From assembly GCA_002347265.1 (NCBI GenBank), contig DDYB01000019.1, positions 86,103-150,102 of the forward strand: 64,000 nucleotides of DNA. Reading direction: 5' to 3'. A program made the position numbers and the translations under genes. The notes under the pieces were generated by a model. That model ran no database searches, had not been told where the DNA came from, and worked only from the letters and a program-made list of their open reading frames with translations. Below are positions 44,425 to 53,277 of this stretch, one piece after another; position 1 is the first letter of the stretch, and the number at the start of each line of letters is the position of its first letter. Origin of the DNA: Desulfobacteraceae bacterium UBA2245 (lineage in GTDB: Bacteria; Desulfobacterota; Desulfobacteria; Desulfobacterales; UBA2245).

Positions 44425-46014
44425 TTATCCGTGTTCGGAGGTTTTATGAAACACGATATCCGGCCATTGTTCCATGGTGTATTCCAGCCGCCACTGGCTG
44501 GGAGCCAGAAAGGCCAGATGCCCCTGGCCGTCTCGGGCCAGATCGGCGCGCTTCTCTTTTTCAAAGCGTTCCAGCATCAGCTTGTCCTGGCAGGTGATCC
44601 ATCGTGCCGTGGCGTAATCCACCGGCTCATAGACCGCATCGACCGCATATTCGTTCTTGAGCCGGTCGATGGTGACGTCAAACTGCAGAACGCCCACGGC
44701 GCCTAAAATATAATCGCTGCTCATCAGGGGCCGGAAGATCTGCACGGCGCCCTCCTCGCTGAGCTGAATCAGCCCCTTGTGAAGCTGCTTGGCCTTCAGG
44801 GGGTTTTTCAGCTGCATCCGGCGGAAATGTTCCGGTGCGAAGTTCGGAATGCCGGTGAACTGCAGGGGCTCTTTTTCCGTGAAGGTATCGCCGATCTTGA
44901 TCGTGCCGTGGTTGTGAATGCCGATGATGTCTCCGGGATAGGCGTCTTCCACATTGGTCCGGTCCTGGGCAAGAAAGATCGTCGCGTTGGAAATGACAAC
45001 TTCCTTGCCGAGCCGGTGGTGCATCACCTTCATGCCCCGTTGAAACCGCCCCGAACAGATGCGGAAAAAAGCGATCCGGTCCCGGTGAGCCGGGTCCATG
45101 TTGGCCTGAATCTTAAAGGCGAATCCGGAAAAGGCCGTCTCGTAAGGCGATACGGTTCTGGATGCGGCCTGACGGGGTCTGGGGCCCGGCGTGATTTCCA
45201 CCAGGGCGTCGAGCAGCTCCCGAATGCCGAAGTTGTTGATCGCGCTTCCGAAAAAAACCGGCGACTGATTGCCCCGGCCGTAGTGATCGGCGTCAAAGGA
45301 AGCGGTTGCGCCCTTGAGAAGCTCAACGTCATCGCGAAGCGTTGCGGCCTGGGAATCCAGAATTTCGTCCAGCCTCGAATCGTTCAGATCCGTGATGACG
45401 AGCGCATCCTGGTGACGCACCTGCCGGCGGGGTGTGAAAAGCTGAAGCTCTTTCCGGTAAAGATTGTAAACACCCTTGAAGGCTTTCCCGGCGCCGATGG
45501 GCCAGGAAAACGGCACGCATTCGATCTGGAGCTTGTCCTCGATGTCGGCGATCAGATCCAGAGGCGCCATGCCTTCCCGGTCCAGCTTGTTGATGAAGGT
45601 GATGATCGGAATGTTCCGCATCCGGCACACCTCCATGAGCTTTTCCGTCTGGGTTTCCACACCCTTGGCGCTGTCGATGACCATCAAAGCGCTGTCCACG
45701 GCGGTCAGCACCCGGTAGGTGTCTTCGGAAAAGTCCTGGTGTCCCGGCGTGTCCAGCAGATTGATTTCAAAATCCCGGTAATTGAACTTCATCACCGAGG
45801 TGGTCACCGAAATACCCCTCTCCTTTTCAATGGCCATCCAGTCGCTGGTGGCATGGCGGGCCGCTTTGCGGGCCTTGATCGCACCGGCCATCTGAATGGC
45901 GCCGCCGAACAGCAGCAGCTTTTCGGTGAGGGTGGTTTTTCCGGCGTCCGGATGGCTGATGATGCCGAAGGTCCGTCGACGATCGACTTCTTTCTTATGG
46001 TGTTTGTCGTCCAT
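44425..46014 (-). CDS. prfC: Peptide chain release factor 3
   Basis: 529-residue translational GTPase that recycles RF1/RF2 after termination. The P-loop is SHPDAGKTT (20-28). Other GTPase motifs are DTPGHQDF and NKLDRE, and the RF3-specific PLMSSDYILGAVGVLQFDV lies in the C-terminal half. AGAGG is four bases before the ATG. A promoter (46082-46110) and an intrinsic terminator (46038-46062) both lie in the 100 bases upstream. Confidence 0.96.
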   Translation of the reverse strand: MDDKHHKKEVDRRRTFGIISHPDAGKTTLTEKLLLFGGAIQMAGAIKARKAARHATSDWMAIEKERGISVTTSVMKFNYRDFEINLLDTPGHQDFSEDTYRVLTAVDSALMVIDSAKGVETQTEKLMEVCRMRNIPIITFINKLDREGMAPLDLIADIEDKLQIECVPFSWPIGAGKAFKGVYNLYRKELQLFTPRRQVRHQDALVITDLNDSRLDEILDSQAATLRDDVELLKGATASFDADHYGRGNQSPVFFGSAINNFGIRELLDALVEITPGPRPRQAASRTVSPYETAFSGFAFKIQANMDPAHRDRIAFFRICSGRFQRGMKVMHHRLGKEVVISNATIFLAQDRTNVEDAYPGDIIGIHNHGTIKIGDTFTEKEPLQFTGIPNFAPEHFRRMQLKNPLKAKQLHKGLIQLSEEGAVQIFRPLMSSDYILGAVGVLQFDVTIDRLKNEYAVDAVYEPVDYATARWITCQDKLMLERFEKEKRADLARDGQGHLAFLAPSQWRLEYTMEQWPDIVFHKTSEHG

Positions 46015-46037
46015 GAATCCTCTGTAAAAACAAAAAT

Positions 46038-46062
46038 AAAAAACGGGCCGGTTTCCGGCCCG
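46038..46062 (-). terminator. Intrinsic terminator just upstream of prfC
   Basis: Perfect stem CGGGCCGG (46062-46055, minus strand) with CCGGCCCG (46051-46044), triloop AAA, followed by six U. It would stop transcripts from the dus operon. It also lies between the predicted prfC promoter and the prfC start, only about 24 bases before the start codon. Confidence 0.85.
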
Positions 46063-46081
46063 CAGTTTTTCGCATAGGCCT

Positions 46082-46110
46082 CATATAAGGACAAATCCCC
46101 GAATTGTCAA
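46082..46110 (-). promoter_or_regulatory. Near-consensus promoter facing prfC
   Basis: Minus strand: TTGACA at 46110-46105, a 17-base spacer, TATATG at 46087-46082. Transcription should begin near 46075, so the GC-rich terminator hairpin would form within the first 40 bases of the prfC transcript. Confidence 0.7.
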
Positions 46111-46148
46111 CCGGATTGTCGATATAAAAGGCGATCGCAGGCGGCTTT

Positions 46149-47195
46149 TCAGACCGGGTCTGACGCAGCCTGATCTTCAAAAAACATCCCTGTCAGTTCC
46201 CGATAAGGCGCGATGCCATGGGTTTTGCGAATTTTTTTCAATATCCGGGCCCCGTTTTCAAAACCGAGGGCGAAATAGGACCAGAACCCCTTCATTCGGG
46301 AAATCAGATGTTCGGGTCCGCACATGACCTGTGCGTAGTTCTCAAGCAGGGTGTCGTGGAAGGCCCTGAAGGTTTCAATCCTTTGCACACGGCTCCGGTT
46401 CCGCCCTTTCATGGCCGCGGGCAGAAACGGGTCCGTCAGCACTCCCCGGCCGACCATCCAGCCGGAAACGCCGGGAAAGCTTTCGCGAAGCGCGACAAAA
46501 TCAGCCACGGAACGGATGTCGCCGTTGTAAACAACCGGAGGCATGAGGTTTTCCAGGCATGCCTTAAAAACAGCCAGATCCGGAGCGCCTTCATACATCT
46601 GAACACCGGTTCGCGGATGGATGATGATGGTTTCCAGCGGATACCGGTTGAATACGGGCAGCAGATCCAGAATTTCCTCCCCGTGGTTCCGGCCGATCCG
46701 GGTTTTGATGGAAAGCCGGCTGGGAATGGCCGGAACGACGGTTTCAAGAAACCGGTCGATCCTGTCCGGATAGGGCAGCATGCCCGAGCCTTTTTGCTTC
46801 TTGGCCACCATGGGAAACGGACAGCCCAGATTCCAGTTGACCGCATCGTAGCCCAGATCGTAAAGCTGCCCGGCGGTATGAATGAATTCTTCCGAATGCC
46901 GGGTCAGAATCTGGGGGATCACCGGCATGGCGGCGTTGTTTTCCGGAATCAGGTCCTTGTATCGTGCGGCGGTGTTGCGGCGTTCCTTCATCGGCGTGAT
47001 GAAAGGAGCGACGGCCAGATCGATGCCGTCAAAAAACTGCGCGCAGGTCTGCCGGAAAACCACGTCGGTATAGCCTCGCATGGGCGCAAGGTAGATCGCA
47101 GGCTCCATATTGAAGGAATTCAGCGCGGCACGGGTTGCCGGGCGCTCAAAAAAAGAGGGGCCGTCTGACGCGATGATCGGTTGGCTTCCCGCCAT
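46149..47195 (-). CDS. tRNA-dihydrouridine synthase (DusC-like)
   Basis: FMN enzyme reducing specific tRNA uridines to dihydrouridine. It has the family start YLAPMRGYTDVVFRQ, the active-site NWNLGCPFPMVAKKQKGSGML with the catalytic cysteine, and GDIRSVADF and GWMVGRGVL around the FMN phosphate. The DusC-type KKQKGSG points to the U16 subfamily. The ATG at 47195 is translationally placed six bases after the stop of the SRPBCC gene. An internal ATG at 47108 (MEPAIYLAPMRG) is the alternative and would give the usual family start. Confidence 0.9.
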   Translation of the reverse strand: MAGSQPIIASDGPSFFERPATRAALNSFNMEPAIYLAPMRGYTDVVFRQTCAQFFDGIDLAVAPFITPMKERRNTAARYKDLIPENNAAMPVIPQILTRHSEEFIHTAGQLYDLGYDAVNWNLGCPFPMVAKKQKGSGMLPYPDRIDRFLETVVPAIPSRLSIKTRIGRNHGEEILDLLPVFNRYPLETIIIHPRTGVQMYEGAPDLAVFKACLENLMPPVVYNGDIRSVADFVALRESFPGVSGWMVGRGVLTDPFLPAAMKGRNRSRVQRIETFRAFHDTLLENYAQVMCGPEHLISRMKGFWSYFALGFENGARILKKIRKTHGIAPYRELTGMFFEDQAASDPV

Positions 47196-47201
47196 ACCGG
47201 A

Positions 47202-47636
47202 TCAGACGGCATGATTCTCCAGAACCTTTTTCAGCGCGGCCAGATCACTGGCGATCTGTTTTCTGATCCTGGGAACCATCAGCATCTTGGCAAAGGAAAA
47301 TCCGCTCAGGTCGGCATCCCCGCTGAAGACGACCCTTGTGCCTCCGGTGACCGGTTCGAATTCGAAACTGCTCCGGCCGGCGACCGGGCCGGATTCGATG
47401 CTGTAGGTGCATTTCGAGTGCGGTTCGTAGTCGGTGACAACGCCCTGGGTTTCGATTTCCCGACCGAGAAAGCGGTTCAGGCATCGGTAGGTGGCGCCCG
47501 ACCGGATGGGACCCGGTGATGTTTGGACAGACTCCAGCAGCCCGGTTTGCCACTGGATATTGTTTTCAAAACGCGTGGTAAATTCAAAAACCGTTTGAAC
47601 GGGTTTTTCGATGATGATTTCGGATTCAAACGTCAT
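47202..47636 (-). CDS. SRPBCC (START/polyketide-cyclase-like) family protein
   Basis: 144 residues of the lipid/ligand-binding helix-grip fold: the start MTFESEIIIEKPVQTVFEFT, a central CTYSIESGPVAGRSSFEFEPVTGGTRVVFSGD and a long C-terminal helix (IRKQIASDLAALKKVLEN). Such proteins bind small hydrophobic ligands. The ligand is unknown. It is directly upstream of the dus gene and probably co-transcribed with it. Confidence 0.85.
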   Translation of the reverse strand: MTFESEIIIEKPVQTVFEFTTRFENNIQWQTGLLESVQTSPGPIRSGATYRCLNRFLGREIETQGVVTDYEPHSKCTYSIESGPVAGRSSFEFEPVTGGTRVVFSGDADLSGFSFAKMLMVPRIRKQIASDLAALKKVLENHAV

Positions 47637-47665
47637 GGCGGTTACTTAAATATTCCTTTCAAAAA

Positions 47666-47944
47666 TCAGAGGCTCAGGCCCCCGTTGGTCACAATGACCG
47701 TCGTGTCTTTCATGTCCCGAAGATGTTCGATCAGCAGAAAGGAGTTGAGCTTGCCCGCAATCCGTTCCGGAGCGTGGGAATCGAGAAACTCCCGGGAAAT
47801 GACGGTGATGTATCTGGCGCCCTGACACGTTACGGTGAAACGCCGGCCGATTTCGTCCGGATCCACATCCTCCTGGATCGTTCCCTTGGGAAATGCGTTT
47901 TGCAGAAGTTGGCGAACGGCGTCCAGCTTGGCAGCATCGCTCAT
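47666..47944 (-). CDS. 92-residue protein of unknown function
   Basis: Starts MSDAAKLDAVRQLLQNAFPKG at an ATG preceded by AGGAGG at a spacing of five. The extended frame upstream to 48067 is rejected on that basis. The fold looks alpha-beta (TIQEDVDPDEIGRRFTVTCQG, RYITVISREFLDSH, TTVIVTNGGLSL). No known motif. It is followed 29 bases later by the SRPBCC gene and may share its operon. Confidence 0.72.
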   Translation of the reverse strand: MSDAAKLDAVRQLLQNAFPKGTIQEDVDPDEIGRRFTVTCQGARYITVISREFLDSHAPERIAGKLNSFLLIEHLRDMKDTTVIVTNGGLSL

Positions 47945-48307
47945 GAAAGCCTCCTGTGGTTCAAGGTGAAATCGCAATAACATCCCTTTTATCATCGTCA
48001 GGCCTTCGGCGCAAGTCGGAATTTTTGTCTGCCGAATGCCCGCCATCCGCCTTGTTTGAGATAACATAATTCACGTCCATGCAATACGCAACCCCCGACA
48101 GTTTCCAGATATCCTGTTCACGCCTGAAGCGCATGCACCTCGTCATCAAGGCGGCCCGCAGGCAAATCCTCTTTCACCTCAAGGTCGCAGCGGGTCTGGA
48201 GATTGAGCCGAAACCGGACCGACATGCCACAAAATCGTCCCGAACGAAGGGCGGTGTCCACGGTAATGGATCGTTTGCCGTGCACAATTTCACTGGGTGC
48301 TGAGCAA
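47945..48307. other. Gap after lipA with no convincing gene
   Basis: About 360 bases. Several short minus frames read through (for example one ending HALQA at 48118), but none has a start with a ribosome site or recognisable motif. A decayed gene is possible. Confidence 0.3.
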
Positions 48308-49186
48308 TCAAAACGCCATGGCGCAGAAAAGCTCTTTGGCGTGATAGGAGCTTCGCACAAACGGCCCGGAGGCAACGGCGGCAAAGCCCATTTCGAGGGC
48401 GGTTTGTCGCCACATCTCAAATTCATCCGGATGAATGAAGCGTTCCACGGGCAGGTGACTGGCTGAGGGCTGAAGATATTGCCCGAGGGTTAAAAGATCG
48501 CAGCCGGAATTCCTTAAATCCTCAAGCGTGCGGCGAATTTCATCCGAGGTTTCCCCCAGGCCGAGCATAAGGCCGGATTTGGTGGCAATGGCGGCGTTGT
48601 ATTTTTTTGCCTGCGACAGAAGATCCAGCGATCGCCGGTAGATCGCTTCCGGGCGAACCGAGGGATACAGCCGGGGAACGGTTTCAAGGTTGTGGTTTAA
48701 AACCGCGATGCCCGAATCCAGAACCGTTTGAAGCGCGTCCGCGTTTCCCTGAAAATCCGGGATCAAAACCTCCGCCTGGGCATCGGGCAGGGCATTGTGA
48801 ATTTCGTGAACCGTTTGCGCAAAAAATTGCGCCCCGCCGTCAGGAAGATCATCCCGGGTCACGGAGGTAATTACTGCATATTCCAGGCCCATGTTTTTGA
48901 CCGCATCGGCCACTCTGCCGGGTTCCGCCGGGTCCGGCGGCACAGGCGTTCCGTGTTCCACCGAGCAGAACCGGCAGTTGCGGGTGCATCGCGGCCCCAG
49001 GATCAGAAAGGTCGAGGTTTGCCGCGAAAAGCACTGCCACATGTTGGGGCATTTGGCTTCCTGGCAGACGGTGTGAAGCCGGTTTTCCTTTAACATGGCC
49101 CTGACATGTTCGTAGGCGGCGCCCACGGGAAGCTTTTGCCTGAGCCAGGCAGGCTTTCGAATTCTGGTTGAATTTTCAGCGGTCAT
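48308..49186 (-). CDS. lipA: Lipoyl synthase
   Basis: Radical SAM enzyme that inserts two sulfurs into octanoyl groups on carrier proteins. The protein (292 residues) has both cluster motifs: C41, C46, C52 (CX4CX5C, auxiliary cluster that donates sulfur) and C67, C71, C74 (CX3CX2C, SAM cluster). It also has the conserved C-terminal FVRSSYHA. It is downstream of lipB by 45 bases. Its target here is presumably GcvH encoded three genes upstream. Confidence 0.96.
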   Translation of the reverse strand: MTAENSTRIRKPAWLRQKLPVGAAYEHVRAMLKENRLHTVCQEAKCPNMWQCFSRQTSTFLILGPRCTRNCRFCSVEHGTPVPPDPAEPGRVADAVKNMGLEYAVITSVTRDDLPDGGAQFFAQTVHEIHNALPDAQAEVLIPDFQGNADALQTVLDSGIAVLNHNLETVPRLYPSVRPEAIYRRSLDLLSQAKKYNAAIATKSGLMLGLGETSDEIRRTLEDLRNSGCDLLTLGQYLQPSASHLPVERFIHPDEFEMWRQTALEMGFAAVASGPFVRSSYHAKELFCAMAF

Positions 49187-49231
49187 CGATCATTTTTCTC
49201 ATGAAAAAACGAAACCATAAAATGCAACGCT

Positions 49232-49924
49232 TCATGGCAAACTCTTTAAGTCCGTCATCACAAGCTGGACGCCGAAAACATCCTCGATCCGGCGCGTCAA
49301 AACCTCTCTTGCCAGCGTCATCGAAACCGGGCAGTCGCGTTCCTTTGAAACGGAGGTCATTCGAATTCCCTGAAGCCCGCAGGGATGAACCCAGCCAAAA
49401 GGGGCCAGTGACGGATCGATATTCAGGGCCAGACCGTGAAAGCTCACCCCCCGGCGGATGGCCACTCCGATGCTGCCCAGTTTGCGGTTTTCCACCCACA
49501 CGCCCCGGTTCAGCGCGTTTCGCTCAGCCTGAACTCCCAGGTCGGCGGCGGTGAGTATCATGACCTCCTCCAGTCGCTCCACGTAATCCACCACGCGCAT
49601 TTTCAAGTCCCGAAGACGGACAATCGGATAGACCACCAGCTGTCCGGGTCCATGATAGGTGATCGTGCCGCCCCGCTCGACCTGAACGACCGGAATGCCG
49701 GATTGTTTCAGAAAGCTTTCCGGCACTTTCAGGTTTTCCAGGCCTCCTCGCCGGCCCAGGGTGAATACAGGTGAATGCTCGAGGATCAGGACCGCATTCC
49801 TGTCAAGATTCCCGGCGATTCGGGCCGAAACCAGACGGCGCTGAAGGTCCAGGGCTTCGGCGTAGTCCATGGATGCAATCTGGGCGCACACCCATTTCAA
49901 AGACCTGTTATCGAATGCATCCAT
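49232..49924 (-). CDS. lipB: Octanoyl-[ACP]:protein N-octanoyltransferase
   Basis: Transfers octanoate from acyl carrier protein to the lipoyl domain lysine. 230 residues, with the family hallmarks RGGTITYHGPGQLVVYP, the lysine segment ENRKLGSIGVAIRRGVSFHGLALN, and HPCGLQGIRMTSV containing the catalytic cysteine. It lies between lipA and the gcv genes, separated from gcvPB by about 100 bases with an inverted repeat. Confidence 0.95.
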   Translation of the reverse strand: MDAFDNRSLKWVCAQIASMDYAEALDLQRRLVSARIAGNLDRNAVLILEHSPVFTLGRRGGLENLKVPESFLKQSGIPVVQVERGGTITYHGPGQLVVYPIVRLRDLKMRVVDYVERLEEVMILTAADLGVQAERNALNRGVWVENRKLGSIGVAIRRGVSFHGLALNIDPSLAPFGWVHPCGLQGIRMTSVSKERDCPVSMTLAREVLTRRIEDVFGVQLVMTDLKSLP

Positions 49925-49956
49925 GAAAAAAACAAACCGCTTTCCGTATCTTTAAT

Positions 49957-50009
49957 ATGAAGGCCATGAAGACGCTCCGATCGGACGCTTTTTCTTCATG
50001 GCGCTTCAT
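49957..50009. repeat. Long inverted repeat between gcvPB and lipB
   Basis: ATGAAG plus GCCATGAAGA (49957-49972) pairs with the stretch at 49993-50009 with a single bulged base, enclosing a TCCGATCGGA palindrome. It can form a 16-bp stem in either transcript. It may be a processing or partial termination site between the gcv and lip genes. Confidence 0.6.
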
Positions 50010-50025
50010 GTGAATCGCAGGTTTT

Positions 50026-51483
50026 TCAACCGGCCAGCTGCGGTTTTCTGGCCGCGGCCACCTCGTCGAGCCGGGTCACCTTGGGCTTGTGCGGCGCCTG
50101 GCGCAACAGTTCCGGGTTTTCCTCGGCCTCCCTGGCAATGGACTTGAGGGCCTCGATGAAAAGATCGATGTTTTCCTTGGATTCGGTCTCGGTGGGTTCG
50201 ATCATGAGCGCACCGTGCACCACTAGGGGAAAATAGATGGTGGGCGGATGAAACCCGTAATCCATCAGCCGCTTGGCCATATCCAGGGTCGTGATCTTTC
50301 CGGCGCTTTGAATCTTGTCGGAAAAGACGCACTCGTGCATGCACGGCCGGTCATAGGGCAGGTGAAAGACGTCCTTCAGCCTCTCCTTGATGTAATTGGC
50401 GTTTAAAACCGCAAGCTGACTGGCCTTTTTCAGGCCATCGGCCCCCATGGTCCGAATATAGCTGTATGCCTTGACCATGACCCCGAAATTTCCATAAAAC
50501 GCGTGAAGTTTTCCGATGGACTCGGGGCAGTCTTCGCTAAGCGCATAGACGCCGTTTTTCTCGATCACCCGGGGGACGGGCAGAAACCGGGCCAGGTGCT
50601 CGCGGACGCATACCGGTCCGGAGCCCGGGCCGCCGCATCCATGAGGCGTGGAAAAGGTCTTGTGAAGGTTCAGGTGCAGCACGTCAACGCCCATGGCCCC
50701 CATGCTCACGATTCCCATCACCGCGTTCATGTTGGCGCCGTCGCAGTAGACCTGTCCGCCTTTTTCATGAACGATGCCGGCGATCTGCCTGATGTTTTCC
50801 TCGAAAAGCCCCAGCGTGTTGGGGTTGGTGACCATGATGCCGGCCGTGTCCTCGTCCATGACCGCGGCAATGGCTTCCGGAGAAAGAATCCCCTGCTCGC
50901 TGGAGGCAACGGACACGGGCTGATAGCCGCACAGGGCCGCGCTGGCCGGATTGGTGCCGTGGGCCGTGTCCGGCACGATGATCTTGGTGCGGGCGGATCC
51001 GCGGCTTTGATGATAGGCGTGAATCACCAGCATGCCCGTCAGCTCGCCGTGGGCTCCGGCGGCAGGCTGCAGGGTGGCGGCATCCATGCCGGTAATCTCG
51101 GTGAGCAGGCCTTCGAGTTCAAACATCATCTTCAGCGCGCCCTGGGACAGATGGCCGGCAAGCAGCGGATGGGCTCCGGCCAGTCCCTTGAGGCCCGCCA
51201 TTTTTTCATTGATCTTGGGGTTGTATTTCATGGTGCACGAACCCAGAGGGTACATGCCCGTGTCCACGCCGAAGTTCCACTGGGAAAGCCGGGTGTAGTG
51301 GCGCACCACGTCCACCTCGCCAAGATCCGGAAAATCCGGACCCCCGGAGGCCAGCTCCGGATCCAGGGGGCTTGAATCCACGTCATCTTCGGGAAAGGAA
51401 AAGGCGCATCGGCCTTTTTGGCCTTTTTCCCAGAGCAGGGGTTCATTGAGAATCAAACCGGTGGTTCCTGAGGATGTTTTCAT
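50026..51483 (-). CDS. gcvPB: Glycine dehydrogenase (decarboxylating) subunit 2
   Basis: Beta chain of the split P-protein: decarboxylates glycine and passes the aminomethyl group to the lipoyl arm of GcvH. 485 residues, with the PLP lysine at Lys275 in LHLNLHKTFSTPHGCGGPGSGP and GMYPLGSCTMKYNP near the start. The split P-protein arrangement is typical of many anaerobes. It overlaps gcvPA by four bases (ATGA). Confidence 0.96.
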   Translation of the reverse strand: MKTSSGTTGLILNEPLLWEKGQKGRCAFSFPEDDVDSSPLDPELASGGPDFPDLGEVDVVRHYTRLSQWNFGVDTGMYPLGSCTMKYNPKINEKMAGLKGLAGAHPLLAGHLSQGALKMMFELEGLLTEITGMDAATLQPAAGAHGELTGMLVIHAYHQSRGSARTKIIVPDTAHGTNPASAALCGYQPVSVASSEQGILSPEAIAAVMDEDTAGIMVTNPNTLGLFEENIRQIAGIVHEKGGQVYCDGANMNAVMGIVSMGAMGVDVLHLNLHKTFSTPHGCGGPGSGPVCVREHLARFLPVPRVIEKNGVYALSEDCPESIGKLHAFYGNFGVMVKAYSYIRTMGADGLKKASQLAVLNANYIKERLKDVFHLPYDRPCMHECVFSDKIQSAGKITTLDMAKRLMDYGFHPPTIYFPLVVHGALMIEPTETESKENIDLFIEALKSIAREAEENPELLRQAPHKPKVTRLDEVAAARKPQLAG

Positions 51484-52811
51484 TTCGACACCTCCTTGAC
51501 CAGGGCGTCCAGATCCTGCCGGGTCTTGGTTTCCGTGACGCAGAGCAGGTAGTGTTCGGAAAGTTCCGGATAATAAGGCGCCAGGGCAAGGCCGGCCACA
51601 ATTTTTTGATCCATCAGGCGCAGGTATGTTTTTTCAAAACCAGCCGGAAACTTCACGACAAATTCATTGAACGTGGGGGCCTCAAAACAGACGGAAAATC
51701 CCGCTTCTTTCAGCGCCTTTTTCAGGTACTCGGCCTTGTCTCGGTTCATGGCGGCCAGTTTATGAATGCCCGTGCCGCCCAGGGAAGCCATGTACACGGC
51801 GGCGGCCAGGGCGCAGAGGGTGTTGTTGGTGCAGATGTTGGAAGTGGCTTTTTCCCGCCGAATGTGCTGCTCGCGGGTGGCCAGGGTCAGCACGAATCCT
51901 TTCCGGCCTTCCCGGTCCAGGGTCTTTCCCACCAGACGGCCCGGCATGCTCCGGACGTACTTCATCCTGCTGGCAAACATGCCCAGCGCCGGTCCCCCGA
52001 AAGCCTGGGGAATGCCGAGGCTCTGCCCCTCGCCGCAGGCGATGTCGGCCCCCTGATCTCCCGGATTTTTCAGAATCCCGTAGGCGAGCGGTTCGGTAAA
52101 CGCGGCGATCATAAGGCCGCCCTGACCGTGAATTCGGGTTGCCGCGGTTTTAAGATCCTCGATGCATCCGAAAAAATTGGGCGACTGAACGGCCACCGCC
52201 GCCAGATCGTCGATCGCATCCAGCAAGCTCAGATCGGTGCGTCCGTCTTCAAGATAAGGCAGTTCGACGATCTCATGCCCTCCGGGTTCAAGATAGGTGC
52301 GCACCACCCGACGGTACATCGGATGGATCAGGCGCGAGAGGGCGACTTTTTTCCGCCTGGTGATCCGGGCCGCCATGAGAAGCGCTTCGGCAAGGGCCGA
52401 GGCCCCGTCATAGATCGATGCATTGGCCGCCTCCATGCCCAGAAGCCGGGCCGTAAGGGTCTGATATTCGTAAATGGCCTGAAGCGTTCCCTGGCTGATT
52501 TCCGGCTGATAGGGAGTATACGCGGTGACAAATTCGGACCGGCCGATCAGGCAGGGCACGGTTTCGGGAATGAAGTGCTCGTAGCTTCCGGCCCCCATGT
52601 ATACCTGATAATCCGGGGCGACCGCCATGGCCTCTGATAGCGCGTTCATGTGCGCTTTCAGTTCCCACTCGGTCAGCGGTTCGGGAAGATTCAGATCCTT
52701 TTTTCGGCGACAGTTCAAGGGGATGGTCGAAAAAAGATCGTCCAGATCCCCGGCCCCTGTCACCCGAAGCATGGCGGCAATATCGTCCGGGGTATGCGGT
52801 AAATATCGCAT
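51480..52811 (-). CDS. gcvPA: Glycine dehydrogenase (decarboxylating) subunit 1
   Basis: Alpha chain of the split P-protein (443 residues), partner of the downstream gcvPB product. Family features include MRYLPHTPDDIAAMLRVTG at the start, FTAYTPYQPEISQGTLQAIYEYQT and NICTNNTLCALAAAVYMASLG. It lacks the PLP lysine, which is in subunit 2. It follows gcvH by four bases, so the operon is tightly packed. Confidence 0.96.
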   Translation of the reverse strand: MRYLPHTPDDIAAMLRVTGAGDLDDLFSTIPLNCRRKKDLNLPEPLTEWELKAHMNALSEAMAVAPDYQVYMGAGSYEHFIPETVPCLIGRSEFVTAYTPYQPEISQGTLQAIYEYQTLTARLLGMEAANASIYDGASALAEALLMAARITRRKKVALSRLIHPMYRRVVRTYLEPGGHEIVELPYLEDGRTDLSLLDAIDDLAAVAVQSPNFFGCIEDLKTAATRIHGQGGLMIAAFTEPLAYGILKNPGDQGADIACGEGQSLGIPQAFGGPALGMFASRMKYVRSMPGRLVGKTLDREGRKGFVLTLATREQHIRREKATSNICTNNTLCALAAAVYMASLGGTGIHKLAAMNRDKAEYLKKALKEAGFSVCFEAPTFNEFVVKFPAGFEKTYLRLMDQKIVAGLALAPYYPELSEHYLLCVTETKTRQDLDALVKEVSK

Positions 52812-52815
52812 CTTT

Positions 52816-53211
52816 TTATCCTTTCAGCACGGCAAGGTATTGGGCTGAATTCATCAGGGCGTCGAGTTGCCTGAGATCGGCGGGTTCGACCACGATCATC
52901 CACCCGTCTCCGTAAGGATCGGCATTGACCAGTTCCGGCGCTTTCTCGAGCTTTTCGTTGACGGCAAGAATCCTGCCGCCGACGGGCATGTAAAGCTCGG
53001 ATACGGCCTTCACCGATTCCACGGCGCCGAAAACCGCTCCCTGTTCAAAGGTTTCACCCACCTGGGGAAGCTCCACGTAAACGACGTCGCCGAGCTGATC
53101 CTGGGCATAGTCGCTGATACCCACGCGCACTCCGCCGTCTTCGAGTTTCGCCCACTCGTGATCCTGTGCGAAACGAAGATCCGGTATGGTCAAATCATCG
53201 ATCTCTTTCAT
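52816..53211 (-). CDS. gcvH: Glycine cleavage system H protein
   Basis: 131-residue lipoyl carrier that shuttles the aminomethyl intermediate between P, T and L proteins. The lipoylated lysine is Lys68 in AVESVKAVSE. The fold pattern (HEWAKLEDGGVRVGISDYAQ, GDVVYVELPQVG, ADPYGDGWMIVV) is standard. It lies 66 bases after gcvT. Confidence 0.96.
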   Translation of the reverse strand: MKEIDDLTIPDLRFAQDHEWAKLEDGGVRVGISDYAQDQLGDVVYVELPQVGETFEQGAVFGAVESVKAVSELYMPVGGRILAVNEKLEKAPELVNADPYGDGWMIVVEPADLRQLDALMNSAQYLAVLKG

Positions 53212-53277
53212 TGATTCCTCCCTCTTCAGATTGTCTGTTTTTCAGCGTTTCCGCGATTCGGGACAAAGGGTGATCCG

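Noticed and set aside
44779..46077. Plus-strand open frame of 432 codons
   Set aside because: Lies exactly antisense to prfC, which has full GTPase motifs; the antisense product has no recognisable domain.
47961..48426. Several short frames after lipA
   Set aside because: They overlap one another or lipA, lack ribosome sites and match no family.
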